From positions 3,984,887 through 4,048,886 of the forward strand of contig OZ024788.1 of assembly GCA_964017065.1 (NCBI GenBank): 64,000 nucleotides of DNA. The letters are read 5' to 3'. Position 1 is the stretch's first letter, and every line of letters starts with the position of its first letter. Under the pieces are notes generated by a model that searched no databases, was not told the DNA's origin, and saw nothing but the letters and a program-made list of their open reading frames with translations. Made by a program: the position numbers and the translations under genes. Below, in pieces: positions 47,201 through 60,369 of the stretch. The DNA comes from Haliclona indistincta (Eukaryota > Porifera > Demospongiae > Haplosclerida > Chalinidae).

Positions 47201-48053
47201 TACAGTGTGCCTCACCAATGAGATACTGGGCAATGTTAAGGTGACCATTAGTACATGCTAAGTGAAGTGGGATCCATTTGTTATTGTCCTCACACAATGG
47301 GTTACAGCGTGCCTCGCCAACAAGAAACCGAGCAACATCGAGATGAGCCCAACGACAAGCCATGAGAAGTGGTGTATTGCGATTAATATTTTCGCACGAC
47401 GGATCGCAATGAAGTTCGCTAACAAGATACCGGGCAATATTGAGGTGACCATGACTACAAGCGAAGTGAAGTGGAGTAGTACCATTTTCAGATGTTTTAT
47501 GCGATGGATTACAGTGTGCTTCAGTAACGAGATACTGAGCAATGTTGAGATGACCTGAACGGCAAGCCAAATGAAGCGGTGGTATTGGATTTAAGTCACT
47601 TGTACCATTATTCTCAAAAGTGGGGTTACAGTTTTTCTCGCTGCAAAAGTACTGAACGATGTTAAGGTGACCTTTGTCACAAGCAAAGTGAAGTGGTGTT
47701 TCACCATGGTTATTCCTGCTCATAGGATCATCGTTTTGTTCATCAACGAAATATTTTACCAACTCGAGATGACCGTTATAAGCAGCATAATGTTGCGGGA
47801 CGTTTCCATTTTCGTCCTTGCAGTTGGTGGCACATTTGAACTCGGATACTAGCATAGTGACAACATTTTCCCAGCCCCAGAATGAAGCTAGGTGGAGCAG
47901 AGAAACGAGAACTTGATAACCAAACCTGTAGAATTTGAAATTTGTCGTGATAGCTGCCGGTTGAGATAGACGAGGTAACAGCAGCTCCGCCACCTGCTTT
48001 TTTCCACTTTTAAACGCACTCACACAGTCTTTCTCTTCTTGTTGTTCAGACAT
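44264..48053 (-). CDS. ankyrin-Roc-COR-death domain protein (Roco GTPase)
   Basis: Exons 48053-44712, 44655-44574 and 44511-44264, joined GT-AG in frame to 1223 aa. Residues about 35-470 are thirteen ankyrin repeats (consensus GETPLHFACSNGHLNIAQYL, spacing 33-34). From about 490 a Roc GTPase domain shows P-loop GNSGVGKTT (about 500), switch DFAGQQEYY (about 557) and VGSHSDQ, in place of the usual NKxD. A COR-like region follows to about 1080, including DFLFFPGLVEAERP. An acidic linker (KDEEDFLSEDNDPS) leads to a C-terminal death domain with INDLAEVIKLAKGV, CWKNLGLELGL and MLAAWLHQQ. The order equals DAPK1 without its kinase. Likely role: GTP-switched scaffold in death or innate signalling (inference). 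The death domain is on its own exons, so splicing can omit it. Confidence 0.88.
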
Positions 48054-48699
48054 TGCTGCGGCGAAGAGTTGTTTAATGTTGTTACTATGTTGCTATGGAG
48101 TGACGTAAACCTGCGTAGTATAAACTAACTGCAACCCCACAACTCTGGTCCTAACAACATAAAAATGATATGCAATCTACTAAAAACTGCCTGCTAGCAC
48201 AAAACTATTTGCTTAGTCTGGAATGTCAAACCATGGATAATACAGTGCTGTATTATACTGTATTGTACTGTATTATCTACGGTCAAACCGTGCTCTCGAT
48301 TGACTGCATGCAGACTGTGCGAGGTGTGGCTCGTTATTGGTGACCGGAATTACTCCGCCCCATCTATTAGTTAGTTAGCGTCACGCCCACCATAAAAAAT
48401 AACAGCAGTAATTTTATTTATGGCCATCTGTCTTGTCTCACGTGCCGGTTGAATCGATTTTGAACGTGGGATGCGTCTTGCTACAGTACAAAGAAAACGA
48501 GTAGCGTGTAAACACATTACTCGATTACTGCAAACATTCTCAGCTGACCAAGGAATCCCGCCAAATACACGTGGACAGCGCCGTTGTAAGTCCGTGTTCC
48601 TCCGCGCAGTTAACTTGATAGGCGTGGTCACGTGCACAGAAGGAGTAACGCCCACCATAAAATAACACAACAGTGATTTTATTTATGTCCATACTTAGC
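48054..48699. other. divergent promoter region, Roco (minus) and DENND2-like (plus)
   Basis: Holds the second copy of the 150-bp promoter-side segment and two copies of a 45-bp direct repeat around it. No coding sequence was recognised. A tcaaaccatgg/ccgtgctctc stretch near 48225-48295 has imperfect internal repeats (tgtattatactgtattg). Confidence 0.5.
48382..48692. repeat. segment copy B bounded by a 45-bp direct repeat
   Basis: 48382-48426 (acgcccaccataaaaaataa...) and 48648-48692 (acgcccaccataaaataaca...) are direct copies, both ending attttatttatgNccat. Between them, 48432-48574 duplicates 43743-43895. The layout looks like an inserted or recombined block. Confidence 0.8.
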
Positions 48700-48904
48700 A
48701 TAGCATCGCAGCGGTGAGCGACTCGTCACGGTCTCTGTAGCTTCCTCAAGAGTACAGCAAGCCTCGGATCGGTCATAGCTAGCGATTCGCGGCGTCTTGC
48801 CGTCTCTCGCTACGTCCTGAGCTGTTTGTTCCGATCGTCTGTGTCGGTTGAACTCTCCTGTATCGAACTCTCGGCAAGTCACAAGCTGCTGCGTCGTGTG
48901 CTAG
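48700..48904 (+). other. likely non-coding first exon of the DENND2-like gene
   Basis: A GC-rich block with no ATG-led frame ends at ctag followed by gtgagtatc, a good donor. The next matching acceptor is tcag at 53284, just four bases before the DENND2-like start codon. A CpG-rich 5' UTR exon is the simplest reading; its left edge is not defined. Confidence 0.5.
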
Positions 48905-51900
48905 GTGAGTATCAATGCTGTATCTACCCCACTCTAGTTGAGCGGTTTTCTAGCCGTAGAGGGGAGAAAAGTGATTTGCTTTAATTAGATCGTTGCTGTG
49001 CACATATGCATAATTATAATTATACATTTTATATAAACATGCAACTATATAATACCTGTCTATAACACGAGCTATATGCTTCATTTTGGTAGTGAAACTT
49101 CATGTACACAACTTGTCATTTAAAAAATACACTGTTGTTGGTAGGTGACCTTTTGACAATAACAACACTGGATTGTTAGAACCAGTTTTTTCTATGAAAC
49201 CGGTAACCTTTGCATTTCTGTACCAGCTTGAGTAACAACTGATCATAGATCTATGAACTGATACAGGTCCTAAATCTGTTAGAAAGTCACACTTGTCTGT
49301 TTCTTAATTCTCAGTCAATTTGCATTTCTAGTGATAATCATAGTGCTGATGGATTTGATTGTGTGGCTTATGCACCCAATGTATGAATGGCATTCTTTTG
49401 GAGTTCCAAGAAAACTATTCCAGAGTAGTAAATTCCCCAGTAATAAATTGCCCATTACTTGTGTAGTATGCACAGTAGAGGTGAAATCTGAGATGACACG
49501 TTTTCTTTTGAGTGTGTCTTCACCACAAGCTAGCAATGTTGTCTTCCTGCACTGCAAAAGTGTAAAGCGTACAGTGTCAACTTTGTGCACTATTATTGTC
49601 TTTAATGGGAGGACGATCAATGGCTGCTTACATTAGTTATAAAGATGACGCTCTATGCCTTGCAAGAAGACGGCTAATCTCTATACAGTAATAGTTGTGT
49701 GATCAGAAATTAATGTTCTGCAAATATGCACGTGCAGACAGTGAGTTTGTTTTAGTCCAAGTGAGTGGGTAATTGATGAGAGACGATTTATCTCTTCATC
49801 AAGCACTTACCTTATATAGCTGTTGGAGTATTTGTCAATTTATCGGCTGTGTCCAAATGAGCATAATAGCAGTAGTGTGTGTGTGTGTGTGTGTATTCCG
49901 TGGTGGATGTTGACTGCGAGGGTGTTGGTGGGATGCTAATAGTTTTAGTTTCAATACACTGTTTATTAACATTGTAGACTTATGTTGTTTTTGCTCTGTG
50001 AGTTGCTAGGCGACTTGTTTGTTTTGCCTGAGATCAAGAAAGCGAGAGAGAGACATTTTTGAAGTGGATAAAAACATTGCTCGTACCACATGTTTATCAA
50101 TATGTTGTTTTTACATGTAATTCAATTATCGGTCACTTATGAAAGCTTAGCAACACAGTTTCTAAAGTTACAATCTGTTTGTAGCCTATGTGTACTATTG
50201 GTTGCCTTGCCAGTGCTGATTTGGCAGCTGCATTGTGCTGAAGTTTACTATTGAGCATGTGACACGTTGTTGTTGTCATGTGACACGTTCTTGTTGTCAT
50301 GTGATCTAGTGTTGATGTCACACTACAAACAGTGACCTATTCAACTCATGTCTCCAAAGCATGCTGATAGTAGAGACCTGAGATTTTCTTAAAGTTTATT
50401 TTTCTTGCTAAGTTCAGCATGAGTTTGCATACCAATGCATGCACCTGGGCACACTATGTTGTGTACTTGCTATGTAAAGTATCAAACTGTGACTGTTTCA
50501 GCATACGCAGTGACACACTGTTCATTTACACAGTCCACAAGCACTCACATTGTTGGATGGGGTTTTGACCCTGTGTACAGCAGGTTTGTTTGAAGTGCAT
50601 GTGAGTCTGGCTGCAATGCTAAGACTGCAGTCCAAAGCCTCAACAGAATGCTTGGCAGAGCAAACACAGCTTTGTGATTCCACGAGATATCGATGAGAAT
50701 TTCAAATTGTTTTGACTAAAGCTGATACATATAATATCTATCACCTTCTACCTTCCTGTACTGTATGATTTTTATACTCTATACACTCAGCTGTTTCCCT
50801 AGCTGTCTTGTGCTTCTCTGTGCCTGTGGGTTGGTGAAGAGGGTTTGTGTAGTAGTCTCAGCTGCTATCATTATTTGAACAATAGTGTTAGTATTACTGT
50901 TGATCACCTATTGTCACTACTAGTTGCAGGTGTATGACTGGTTAGTATGGGGGTCTAGCTATGTAGTACTCTCTGATGCTTTGGAATTTGTTGTTTTTGT
51001 AATATCTCTTTGGACAAATCTCAGCTAGCTTCCTTCCTTCTGTGACTAAGTATTTCCACTCAGCTTTGTCCACACCCAAAGGTTCAAATTGTCAGACCCA
51101 AGTGTTTGCCTGAGCATGGCTTCTCTTTGCACAGCCAGCCTCTTTGTGGTAATTGTGGAGTGACTGGTTCAAAGGGATGCTTGTCATGGTGATCCCATGG
51201 TCACATCCTGGCTTGTGAAGACTGTGAATATTTATCAACAGTAGAATAATAACTTCAGCTAACAATATTTAGTTGAAGTGTCTGCCTGTACTAATGCTAA
51301 TAATGCCTTTTTGAACTACAATAGTATTGGTCAAGGTAGTCTCTGTTGTGCAAATACCTTCAGTAATGTGTTGACCTAAGGAATTTTTTTGTCTTCTAGC
51401 AATGCTTAAGTAAAAGTGCTTAGTTTCGTCTTCATGCACTGAAGTGTTTAAGTCTCTGATCGTCTTCCATCATGTGAATGAAGCAATATTGAATACAATG
51501 TATAAAGGCGATCAATGCTCTGTACTTTGTTGTAAAATGAGCTTGTTCTCAACCAAATGTTAGGTTGTATCATGACATGAAGTGCATCATCATCTCAGGG
51601 CCTAGCTGTGTAGCTGGTGTCATGGTTGTAATTTTAGATTTATGGGGAATTCCCTGGGTCCTCCCCCTTGTTTTGACCTGTGTTTATGAATATAGCAGTT
51701 GGTGACCACACTTTAGGAAGCTAGCACAATGTAGGTGTGTGTAATTAGTATGTGTGACTTTGCACAGTTTCCCTTCTTTGTGTAGAGACAGAGTATAGAC
51801 TATAATTAAAATATTCTCATCGGTACGTTATTTTAGCAGTGGTGTTTCTGTTGATTCGACATAGAATAGAATGAATGATTCGACACAGAATTAGTTTGTA

Positions 51901-53161
51901 AGACAGTACTTTTGAATGCACTGCTCAGTGAAACACACTGCTTTATCTACTGTTTCTGTGTCGATTTATCTGTGCATTACCAGATTGCTGAATCTGCTCG
52001 CAAGCTGGCTGAGTTCGCTTGTACTCGTTACAAGCTAGCTAAGCTCAGAACCAACATCTCTTCATGAGCATGTTCAAGACAGCACATGATGATGTTGTGT
52101 TGTGTGTAATGACTGCACGATCCACTCTTTACTAAATCACCAGCTGCTGATAATGGCCCCAACTGCAAACAAACAATAGTTATACACAACTTATCAGAAG
52201 CCTATACAATGCTTGATTGTCTACAATGCATTTGAGGAATACTATTTCACTGTTTGTTTAGTAAACTGGTTCTGAGTGAGTGTTTTCAAAATGTAGCTTT
52301 AACAACCGTTTCATTGTTGGGTTGCCCAGTACGAAAACAACCCTGATACATTGTACAGTACAGCATGTGTTATGCCTACATGGATACTAAGCCTGCTTAC
52401 AATTGAATAGCATAGAGTTTGTGATACAATTGCATACATACAAGTATACAATTGTACTCATTTATGTTATGTATAGTATACTGATGTACTGAGAACTGGT
52501 TGAGCGCAGGATTTGTATGTAAGTGAGTGAGTTCATGCTTTATCAGAGCAATTATCACCTCTTGAAGTTATTACAGTGCTCCTAATTTGGTATTGTGTGC
52601 TTGTATGGAGGTGTGCAAGTGAGTGGTTTGGGAATCAGTATAGTCGCCTTGTATGGTGGATCATGAGTGTGTGTGTGTGTGGTGATCTCTTTGTGATCTG
52701 TTCCGTGCTTAGTGTAGCGTTGTAGGGTTTGTGTTTCACCGACCACAAGTGGGAATATGAGTTCCAGTAGGAAGCACTGTCAGTTCTTCTGTGAGCTTCT
52801 GCATGTCTTCTGAACTCTATGAGTTGCATTGCATAGGTGCTGGTATTCCCCTGTAAGGCTACTGAACACAGCTTGCTTGCTTAACCCATAATTGTCTACC
52901 TGGCTCTGCCTATGTGGACCTTGCTAGACACTGTATGTTTAAACCTTTGTGAGGTAGCTATTTACCTCTTTTTGCTTTGTGTTTATGCAAAGTTGTTATA
53001 GAAGGGTTGTAAAGGTATCACACTATCTGTTGTCAGCATCTGGTGAGTAAGTTTGCAGCTTGTCTGTTGAGCATATGTGTGGGCAGTGTGAGAGTGGGTG
53101 AACAAGCCCTGACAATTTGTGTGTGTGATCAAAATAATGCCTATTGTTTGACTCTCTCTCT

Positions 53162-53245
<84 letters not shown>

Positions 53246-53284
53246 CTCTTTCTTTCTCTCCCTCTCTCTCTCTTTCTCCCTCAG
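48905..53284. other. first intron of the DENND2-like gene
   Basis: 4.4 kb without recognised genes. Contains one arm of the fold-back family (51425-51478), a short match at 49645-49662, a (gt)n run at 49877-49894, a 25-bp direct repeat (tgtgacacgttgttgttgtc) near 50258-50300, and a CT microsatellite at 53151-53283 that forms the polypyrimidine tract of the acceptor. Confidence 0.5.
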
Positions 53285-53287
53285 ACA

Positions 53288-56200
53288 ATGTCTGCTACAG
53301 ATGCTGCCCCGCCTCCTAAGCCTCCTCGCCGAAGAAGAGGCAATGAATTCTCTCCCACTCCTCCTCCCGAAGGCGTCATCAAGACCACTCCTGACCACAG
53401 CCCCAGCCATCTTGCTACAGAGAAGAAAGAAGCTGCTTCACTCATTGTAGGCGCCATTGCTCGAAGAGCGCCTCCTTCACCACCCAAAGAAGACACTGCT
53501 AGACGACCAAACGGAGATGTTCCGTTAAATGGATCACCTTCGATTGCGAGAAGAAAAAGTGAGAATGAAGAGAAAAGAATTGAAGAACGAGATGAGAGAA
53601 AGAATGGTGCTTTAGTTCCCTTTGACTATTTGACCAAAGAAGACAAAGAGGAGCCCTCTCTTGCGGACGTCAATATCAGTGAGGCGGACAATGTGTTCAC
53701 TGGTTCTGGCAAGAGCTCGTGTGAGAGTTCTCCAGAAAATCAAAAAGGCAGTAGCAGACACCAAAAAGCAACACGCTCGAAACCAATAGCGCTTCCTCGA
53801 AGTGCTGCTCGCAAAAAGGGCTCACTGGAAGACGAGGATGAAGAATATGACGATGAAGAGGAAGAAGAAGAAAAAGAGTTAAAGCCTCACACGGCACCTG
53901 TTCACAAATCTTATATGCTTCCACCGTCCTCGAATTCGTCGTCCCCGGCAACCACCAGGAAGTCACCGATGTTGCCGCCACCGAAGCTTCTCAAGAAAAG
54001 GACACAGAGTGTGGATGACAGTTCCTCACCCTCTGACTTGAGTCAAAAAGAGTCTCCATCTCACAAAAAGCCGATTCCAATGCCCCGAATTCAGTCATAT
54101 GACGAAAGTGTTTTACGGAAGTACGGCGAACAGCACTTCAACCCAGACGGCAGCCCCAAGAAACCAACCCCACTACCACGAAGAAAATTTTCACAAGACT
54201 ATTTGAAGGAGCAAGACGAGGAAATCTTTCCAGAGAATAAAAGTTCACAGAGTAGTATTTCAGAACCACCCTCTCCGATAGTGAGTCACGAACAGCGATA
54301 CTCTCCTCCAGAAAGGCAGGAGCTCACAACTGTAGCCACACCCACTACCTCACTGACTACCACCACTTCCGAAAGACCTTCAGATGAACAAGCACGCACG
54401 CCTGAAATAGCTCGGAGGGAAGGAGCGAATCTGCCTGCCATAAGCATGGTTCCTCCTTCTCCCCGGCTGACAGCTCCGCCTAACTCTCCTCTTCCTGTTT
54501 CTCCCATCTCGCCATCGACACCTTCCGCACAAGCCGCTCCACTCGCCAAACCACTCCCACCTCCATCGAAACCAACTCCACCTCCTTCTCCATCAGCAAA
54601 GAAACCTCGCTCTCGACAAAACTACACTCCCGTGAAACTTCGAACAGACAACAGCTGGATAAACAAGTCGAAAACCGATTCTCCTCCTCAAAAACCAGTC
54701 CCATTACCTCGCGAAAGACTGCCACAATCTGCCTCTACAACACAAATCCCGAGCAATGGTCCAAAACATGCACCATATCGAAGTACTCCGATTCTCCCAC
54801 AGCAACAGAAAAAGTCAGACAATCTCGGTGACATGTCGAAACCGGTTATAACCGCATCCGGGCAGTATCTTCCGCCAGGTAGACCAGTCACTCCTGATGT
54901 GACAAGTTCAGGGCTGAAGTCGCCTGGTGAGCCTGCCAGAAGGGAAGAGGAAGATGTGTTCAAGGAGAGTCCAAAGTCGTTGGTACGGTCCAAGAAGACT
55001 CGGCGTTCGAACAGCTTCTCTGATGTCGCTCGCTCTTCAAGACCAGTGTCATTGATGGTCGATGCTGTGAGTGACAGTAGAAGGAATGTGTATATGTAGA
55101 GAAGAATATTGTGCAGTATGCTTTGAAAAGGGCAAAAAGCACATGTATATGCGTGTGTGTGTTCATGGGTACCCTGGTGGTCTAACAGGTAGAGTTAGCA
55201 CTGAGCTTTGGACACTGCTTTGAGATCCCAAACCAGTAGGTAGAGCTTGTTTCCAGCCCACCCATCTATATAAAACTGTTAAGAGCTATTAATAGCCTTG
55301 CTGGTTGCTATAGCATCAGTCAAACCAATTGGCACTTACTCTGTGTTTCTGATGTCAAACAGTATTTCCTGTTGTTGCTGTGCGTGTGTGTTATGTTTTT
55401 CTTGTTCTGCAGTTCAGTAAGAAGGGCCGTAAGGACAGGGAAGAAGCACTGACTGCCAGCGCTAGCAGTACTGTACCACAGGATAAAATGCAGGCAGCAA
55501 TGAAAGAAGAAATGGCAAAGAAGGTACGAGTATAGTGTTGTTTGCTTGGTTGACATAATGTGTAGTAAAATTTTGTACGTGCACATTCAGCCGTGCTTTA
55601 AAATTATTATATCATATTAAAAATAATTATCATAAATATTATTTGAAATTATCACATCCAGCCATGCTTATCTAAGTGATTTTTCTCATACGTGCATGTC
55701 ATTATGTATGATAGTACATGTATTGTGATCGCCCTCTCTCTCCTCTTATAGGGCAAAAAGGGAAAGCGTGAGAGAAACACTGATAACGCTGTTAAACCAC
55801 TTCCTGTAAGAGAGATGCACACACATTGTACTATCATAACTTGCACTGCACATAAACTATAATATTTATTATTTGGTTGTTACTTGTTATTTTACTGTTG
55901 CAGAAGAAAATGGGCTGGCCATTCAAGAGGAACAGAACAGTATCCCATGCCCCAGGTACAGTTAACCTTCAGCAAGTTTGTTTTGTTGTAGAAATAGTAC
56001 TGTCTTTTTTGTAGTACTGTGGTTGCGTACCGCTTTGTCCTTGTTTCACATGCTATTGCTTTTTACGTACACAGATTCTCGACAAGATTCAAAGGACGAT
56101 AGTGAGGAGTTGACAGTGACTTCACCGTCCGATGATAAGACTCCCAAGAGCACCGCCAGCACTGCCAGCAGCGACTCTAGTGAGGACGAACAAGGAGGAA

Positions 56201-58786
56201 CCATCAGTGAGTTGAAGAAAAATTAGAAAATTGCGCTACTCTCATGTAGAAGTGATCTTTCATGGCGTGGTTTCTTTTTGTAGAACGTTTGCCCAAGTTG
56301 AGACATGTCTCGTGTAGAAGAGACAGTAGTACTGTGAGTATCAGCTGACTATCATGTGACTATTGTGCAGTTTTACCTGATTGTCATGTGACTTTTCTAA
56401 ATAGGCCTTACTGAGTGATGAGGTTGACTTTGTGCCAGACTCTAAACTATTTGAGTATGTCTTCGTACTGGGAATCAAGGAGACAACGAAAGGTATGTGC
56501 ATCGTCACATGACTGTAAACATGATTTGCAATGGTACGTACATTTCTGTTTTTTAATTTAGACTCAAAGAAAGTTCTTGTTCCCGAAATCACATACCAAT
56601 ACCCACCTGTAAGCTTCACTATCTCTTTGTTCGTTCGTCTACTATCTACTCATTCTCTTTCGATTTTCTAGTCTGGAGCAGGAGCTAAGGACGACGCTAT
56701 TCGATCTATTCCTCAGTTCTGTTATCCTGATCTAGACTCTCTTACACCAATGACATCGTACATCAGGTAACGCAAGAAGACTTAATATGTACAGCAAATT
56801 CAGCATGTGTAATGGTGAACTAGTATGGAAGATTTAAATCTAGAGCCCTAGCAAGTGTGTACTTTCTTTTCTGTTACTGTTTTGCAGTGAGCACTTCTCA
56901 TTTGTGCTGACCAATCTTGAGGGAGATAGAAGATTCGGCTACTGTAGAAGATTACTGGTAAGACAGTGTGGTATCTTTTACATACTCACTCCTTTTACTC
57001 AACATTTTGCTATCTTCTCGTCCAGCCTGCTGGAAAGGGTCCTAGATTGCCGGAGGTCTACTGTATCATTAGTCCATGGGGATGCTTTGATTTGTATGAA
57101 AAGGTCAGTTGGACTCTTCAGAGTTTAAAGGCTCGTCCGCACTAGGGCTCTAATGCGGTTCAATGCGCATTCGAAACCAGTTTAATCCCGTCCGCACTAC
57201 ACGTCAATTTTACTAAACTGAATCTATGTGAATCAATGCGCATTCGCCCCAATCCACCTACGGAGGTGCGTTGAAGTGACTTGAAACTGGTTTGAATGTG
57301 GGTGTGGTCTCAAACACATGACGTGCGGCTATTACAGCGCTAAAGAAGAAAGCTCTGGTCCACACTCGGGCGAAGAAAGGGCGCGAAACACACAGACTAG
57401 CGACGGTACGTGGTAAGACCAGTTTTCTGGCTGTTTAGCAAGCTGTTGCTTACGTCACATGACGCAATCAACACCAGCAAGTCGATCTAATGGCGACCAG
57501 TGCGGACATGCGGTAAGCAGATCGATTCGCTTTGATCTGATCTTTAGCTAATGCGCATTGAACCAGTTCTGTAGTGCGGACGAGCCTTTAGTAAAGGTCA
57601 TGTTTGTCTCTGTACAGGTTTTGGATCGAGTTGAGGAGAGAAGGGAGACGTCTCGAGCTGCTGTGTTCACATTTCTGAAGGCAATCAATGAGAATCCATT
57701 CCCTCGTCCAGTAAGTCGCTTTTGGAATGTTCAGTTTCTTGCTTTCAGCAGCTACTAAGCTAGATTGTGATGGTGTTTATTTCTTTGTTATTACAGGGGC
57801 GCTCAGTCAGAGTCAGAGCACTGAAGGTATGTGCAATACATACACAGAGTAAAATATCGTATAGCTAGAAATTTTGATTGACTAAAATTTTGGTGAATTT
57901 GGCGAATCATCAAGCATTCACAAAGATAAAATTCGCCAAAATGTGCTTTTCTATTATAGTAATAGGTGCTCGCTGCCAAAATTTATTTAATTCGCCAAAA
58001 TGCAAAATCAGGGTCATTCCCCAAAAATTTGACCGAAAGTTTCCAAAGCTAAAAAACTATTGATGCAAGTCATGTAGTAACCCGTGCCAAAACAATGTAG
58101 TCAGCGTTTTCAAAAAAAAAGTTGGTCCATGTGAGTCTCGATCTCACGACCTTCGCGTTATCAGCACGACGCTCTACCGACTGAGCCAATGGACCACGTT
58201 GATAATAGTTGTGGTCCAAGAGTGTCATTGACGCTTAGCCCGAAATCTTCGAAAACAATTCTGTGCAAAGACACATGTGTAACAATATTATTGGTTAGGT
58301 ACTGTATAATTACTGGATGTGTCATTTCTGTAGTTTCAAGCTACTGGTAGTGAAATGGATGAGTTCACACTGACCAGACCACCAGATGCAAGACTAGAAC
58401 ATGTGAGACATACTTGTAGTCTTTACTTTGACAAAGCTTTATCATTGTCCTTATCCAGGTTGACTTAGCACTATTATACAACACGCTCGGACCGAAAAGA
58501 GTGAGCTAGACATTCCAATATTCGTTTCAAATTTATTTGTTGTCTTATCCAGATTATTCAAGTCATCTCATCACTCATGATGGAGAGAAGAGTGGTCCTA
58601 GCCTCAAGTAGACTAAGGTAAAACGCCCTTGTTTTCCGTATACACACCTTTCACTCACTTTCACTCTTAATCTTTCTCTTTCTCACTCTTACTCACTCTT
58701 ATTCTCTCACTCTTTCTCTCTCTCTCTCCCTCCCTCCCTCCCTCACCCTCCCTCCTTCCCTCACCCTCCCTCCCTCCCTCCCTCTC

Positions 58787-58849
<63 letters not shown>

Positions 58850-60301
58850 ATCTGTCTCTACAGCACTCTTTCATCTTGCTGTCATGCATTGCTGGCTCTA
58901 CTGTATCCATTCGAATGGCAGGTATGGTATTGCTTATGTGAAGTTCGGATCCTTGAATTCTATGCTCGTTTTTCTGTGTCTCTTTAGCACACATTCATTC
59001 CTGTTCTTCCGAGCAGTCTCATTGATTTCTGCTGTTCTCCGATGCCGTTCATTATGGGGATCAACCCGCCGATGGTGAAGCAACTAGACCATCTAGAGAT
59101 TGAGATGGAAGAGGTTAGTTAGAGATGCTTTCACTATGCATGGCGCGTGTCAGTAGAGGAACTATAGTGTGCACATGTGTTTTACATTTACGCATGTATG
59201 TGTAATTTGACTATTTTAAGTATTTTCTCACTTTTCCAGGCTGTGGTAGTTGACGTGGACAAGCAAAAGTTTGTCAGAAGAGTAAGCGCCACATTAATGT
59301 CACATACACTTACCATATAATTTTATTATGTACAGAATTAACCTTAGCTTCATGTAGCATACTTCATTGTTCATTTTCACTATAGTTTGGTGACGAGACA
59401 TCAATTCTTCCTAGCAAAGTGTTTCAGTATCTGGAGCACAATCTGGTCAGTGTTAAATCTCATCGTCTTGTTTGATAGTCTCTTCTTGTTCACTCTGTAT
59501 AGAGTTCTCCGATTGTGAAAACAGAATACAGTAAACCATCACAAAATAGAAAAGGTTAGTGCTTTGAGAATTTCAAAATTTGCAAGATTTATTCACAAAT
59601 TTGTATGACAATGATTGACTTTGCTGTGTTGTTCACATGCAGGTCCAACCAAAGCAGATGAGATTGTCGTGAATGCTTTCCTGACGGTCTATGCTTACTT
59701 CTTTGGTAAGTGGACTTCACTTTTCTATCGCCATGTTTTTGCAAAACATTGTATTCTTTTCAGTTCTTTATTACTAGTATCTAAATAATTTTGTACATTT
59801 CTCAGGTGACTACAGAAAATACATGAACACTGTTGATCCAATGACAAGAGAGAAACAGTTCCAAGTTAGCATTTACACACACGCACACACACACACACAC
59901 ACAAAAAGCAAAGCCTCTCGCTGCCTATTACAGGTCACGCGTTCCTGGACAAGCCAGGGCACCTGTGCACTAAGCAGGTACGATGTGCCGGTGCTATGAG
60001 CACTCCTGGAGCCCGGGCAAGGAACTCGCAGGAGGTACCAACCATGCCTCCCACTGCCGGTGTGGGCACCCTGTAGTCCCACCACTACCATTAGTGGTAC
60101 AATGAGACACAGTCGGTGTGCTTTGCTCCCCCAGTACAAGACCAGGTACCCGTTTTACAGATGGGTGGGCTGGTGGGCTGGAGTACTTGTGATGTTTTTT
60201 GTTGTTCTTTTTTTCCTCCTGCCCTGGGATTCGAACCGGTGTCCTCCAGTGTCGTCTGTCTGGGTCATAAACCCAGGACTCTACCAGTTGAACCACCAGG
60301 G

Positions 60302-60369
<68 letters not shown>

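Noticed and set aside
45332..47852. Several plus- and minus-strand frames of 60-98 codons
   Set aside because: All are out-of-frame or antisense readings of the repetitive ankyrin coding sequence of the Roco gene.
53144..53287. Upstream extension of the DENND2 first exon (Leu/Ser run before MSATDAAPP)
   Set aside because: It translates the CT tract of the intron; an acceptor tcag lies directly before the chosen ATG.
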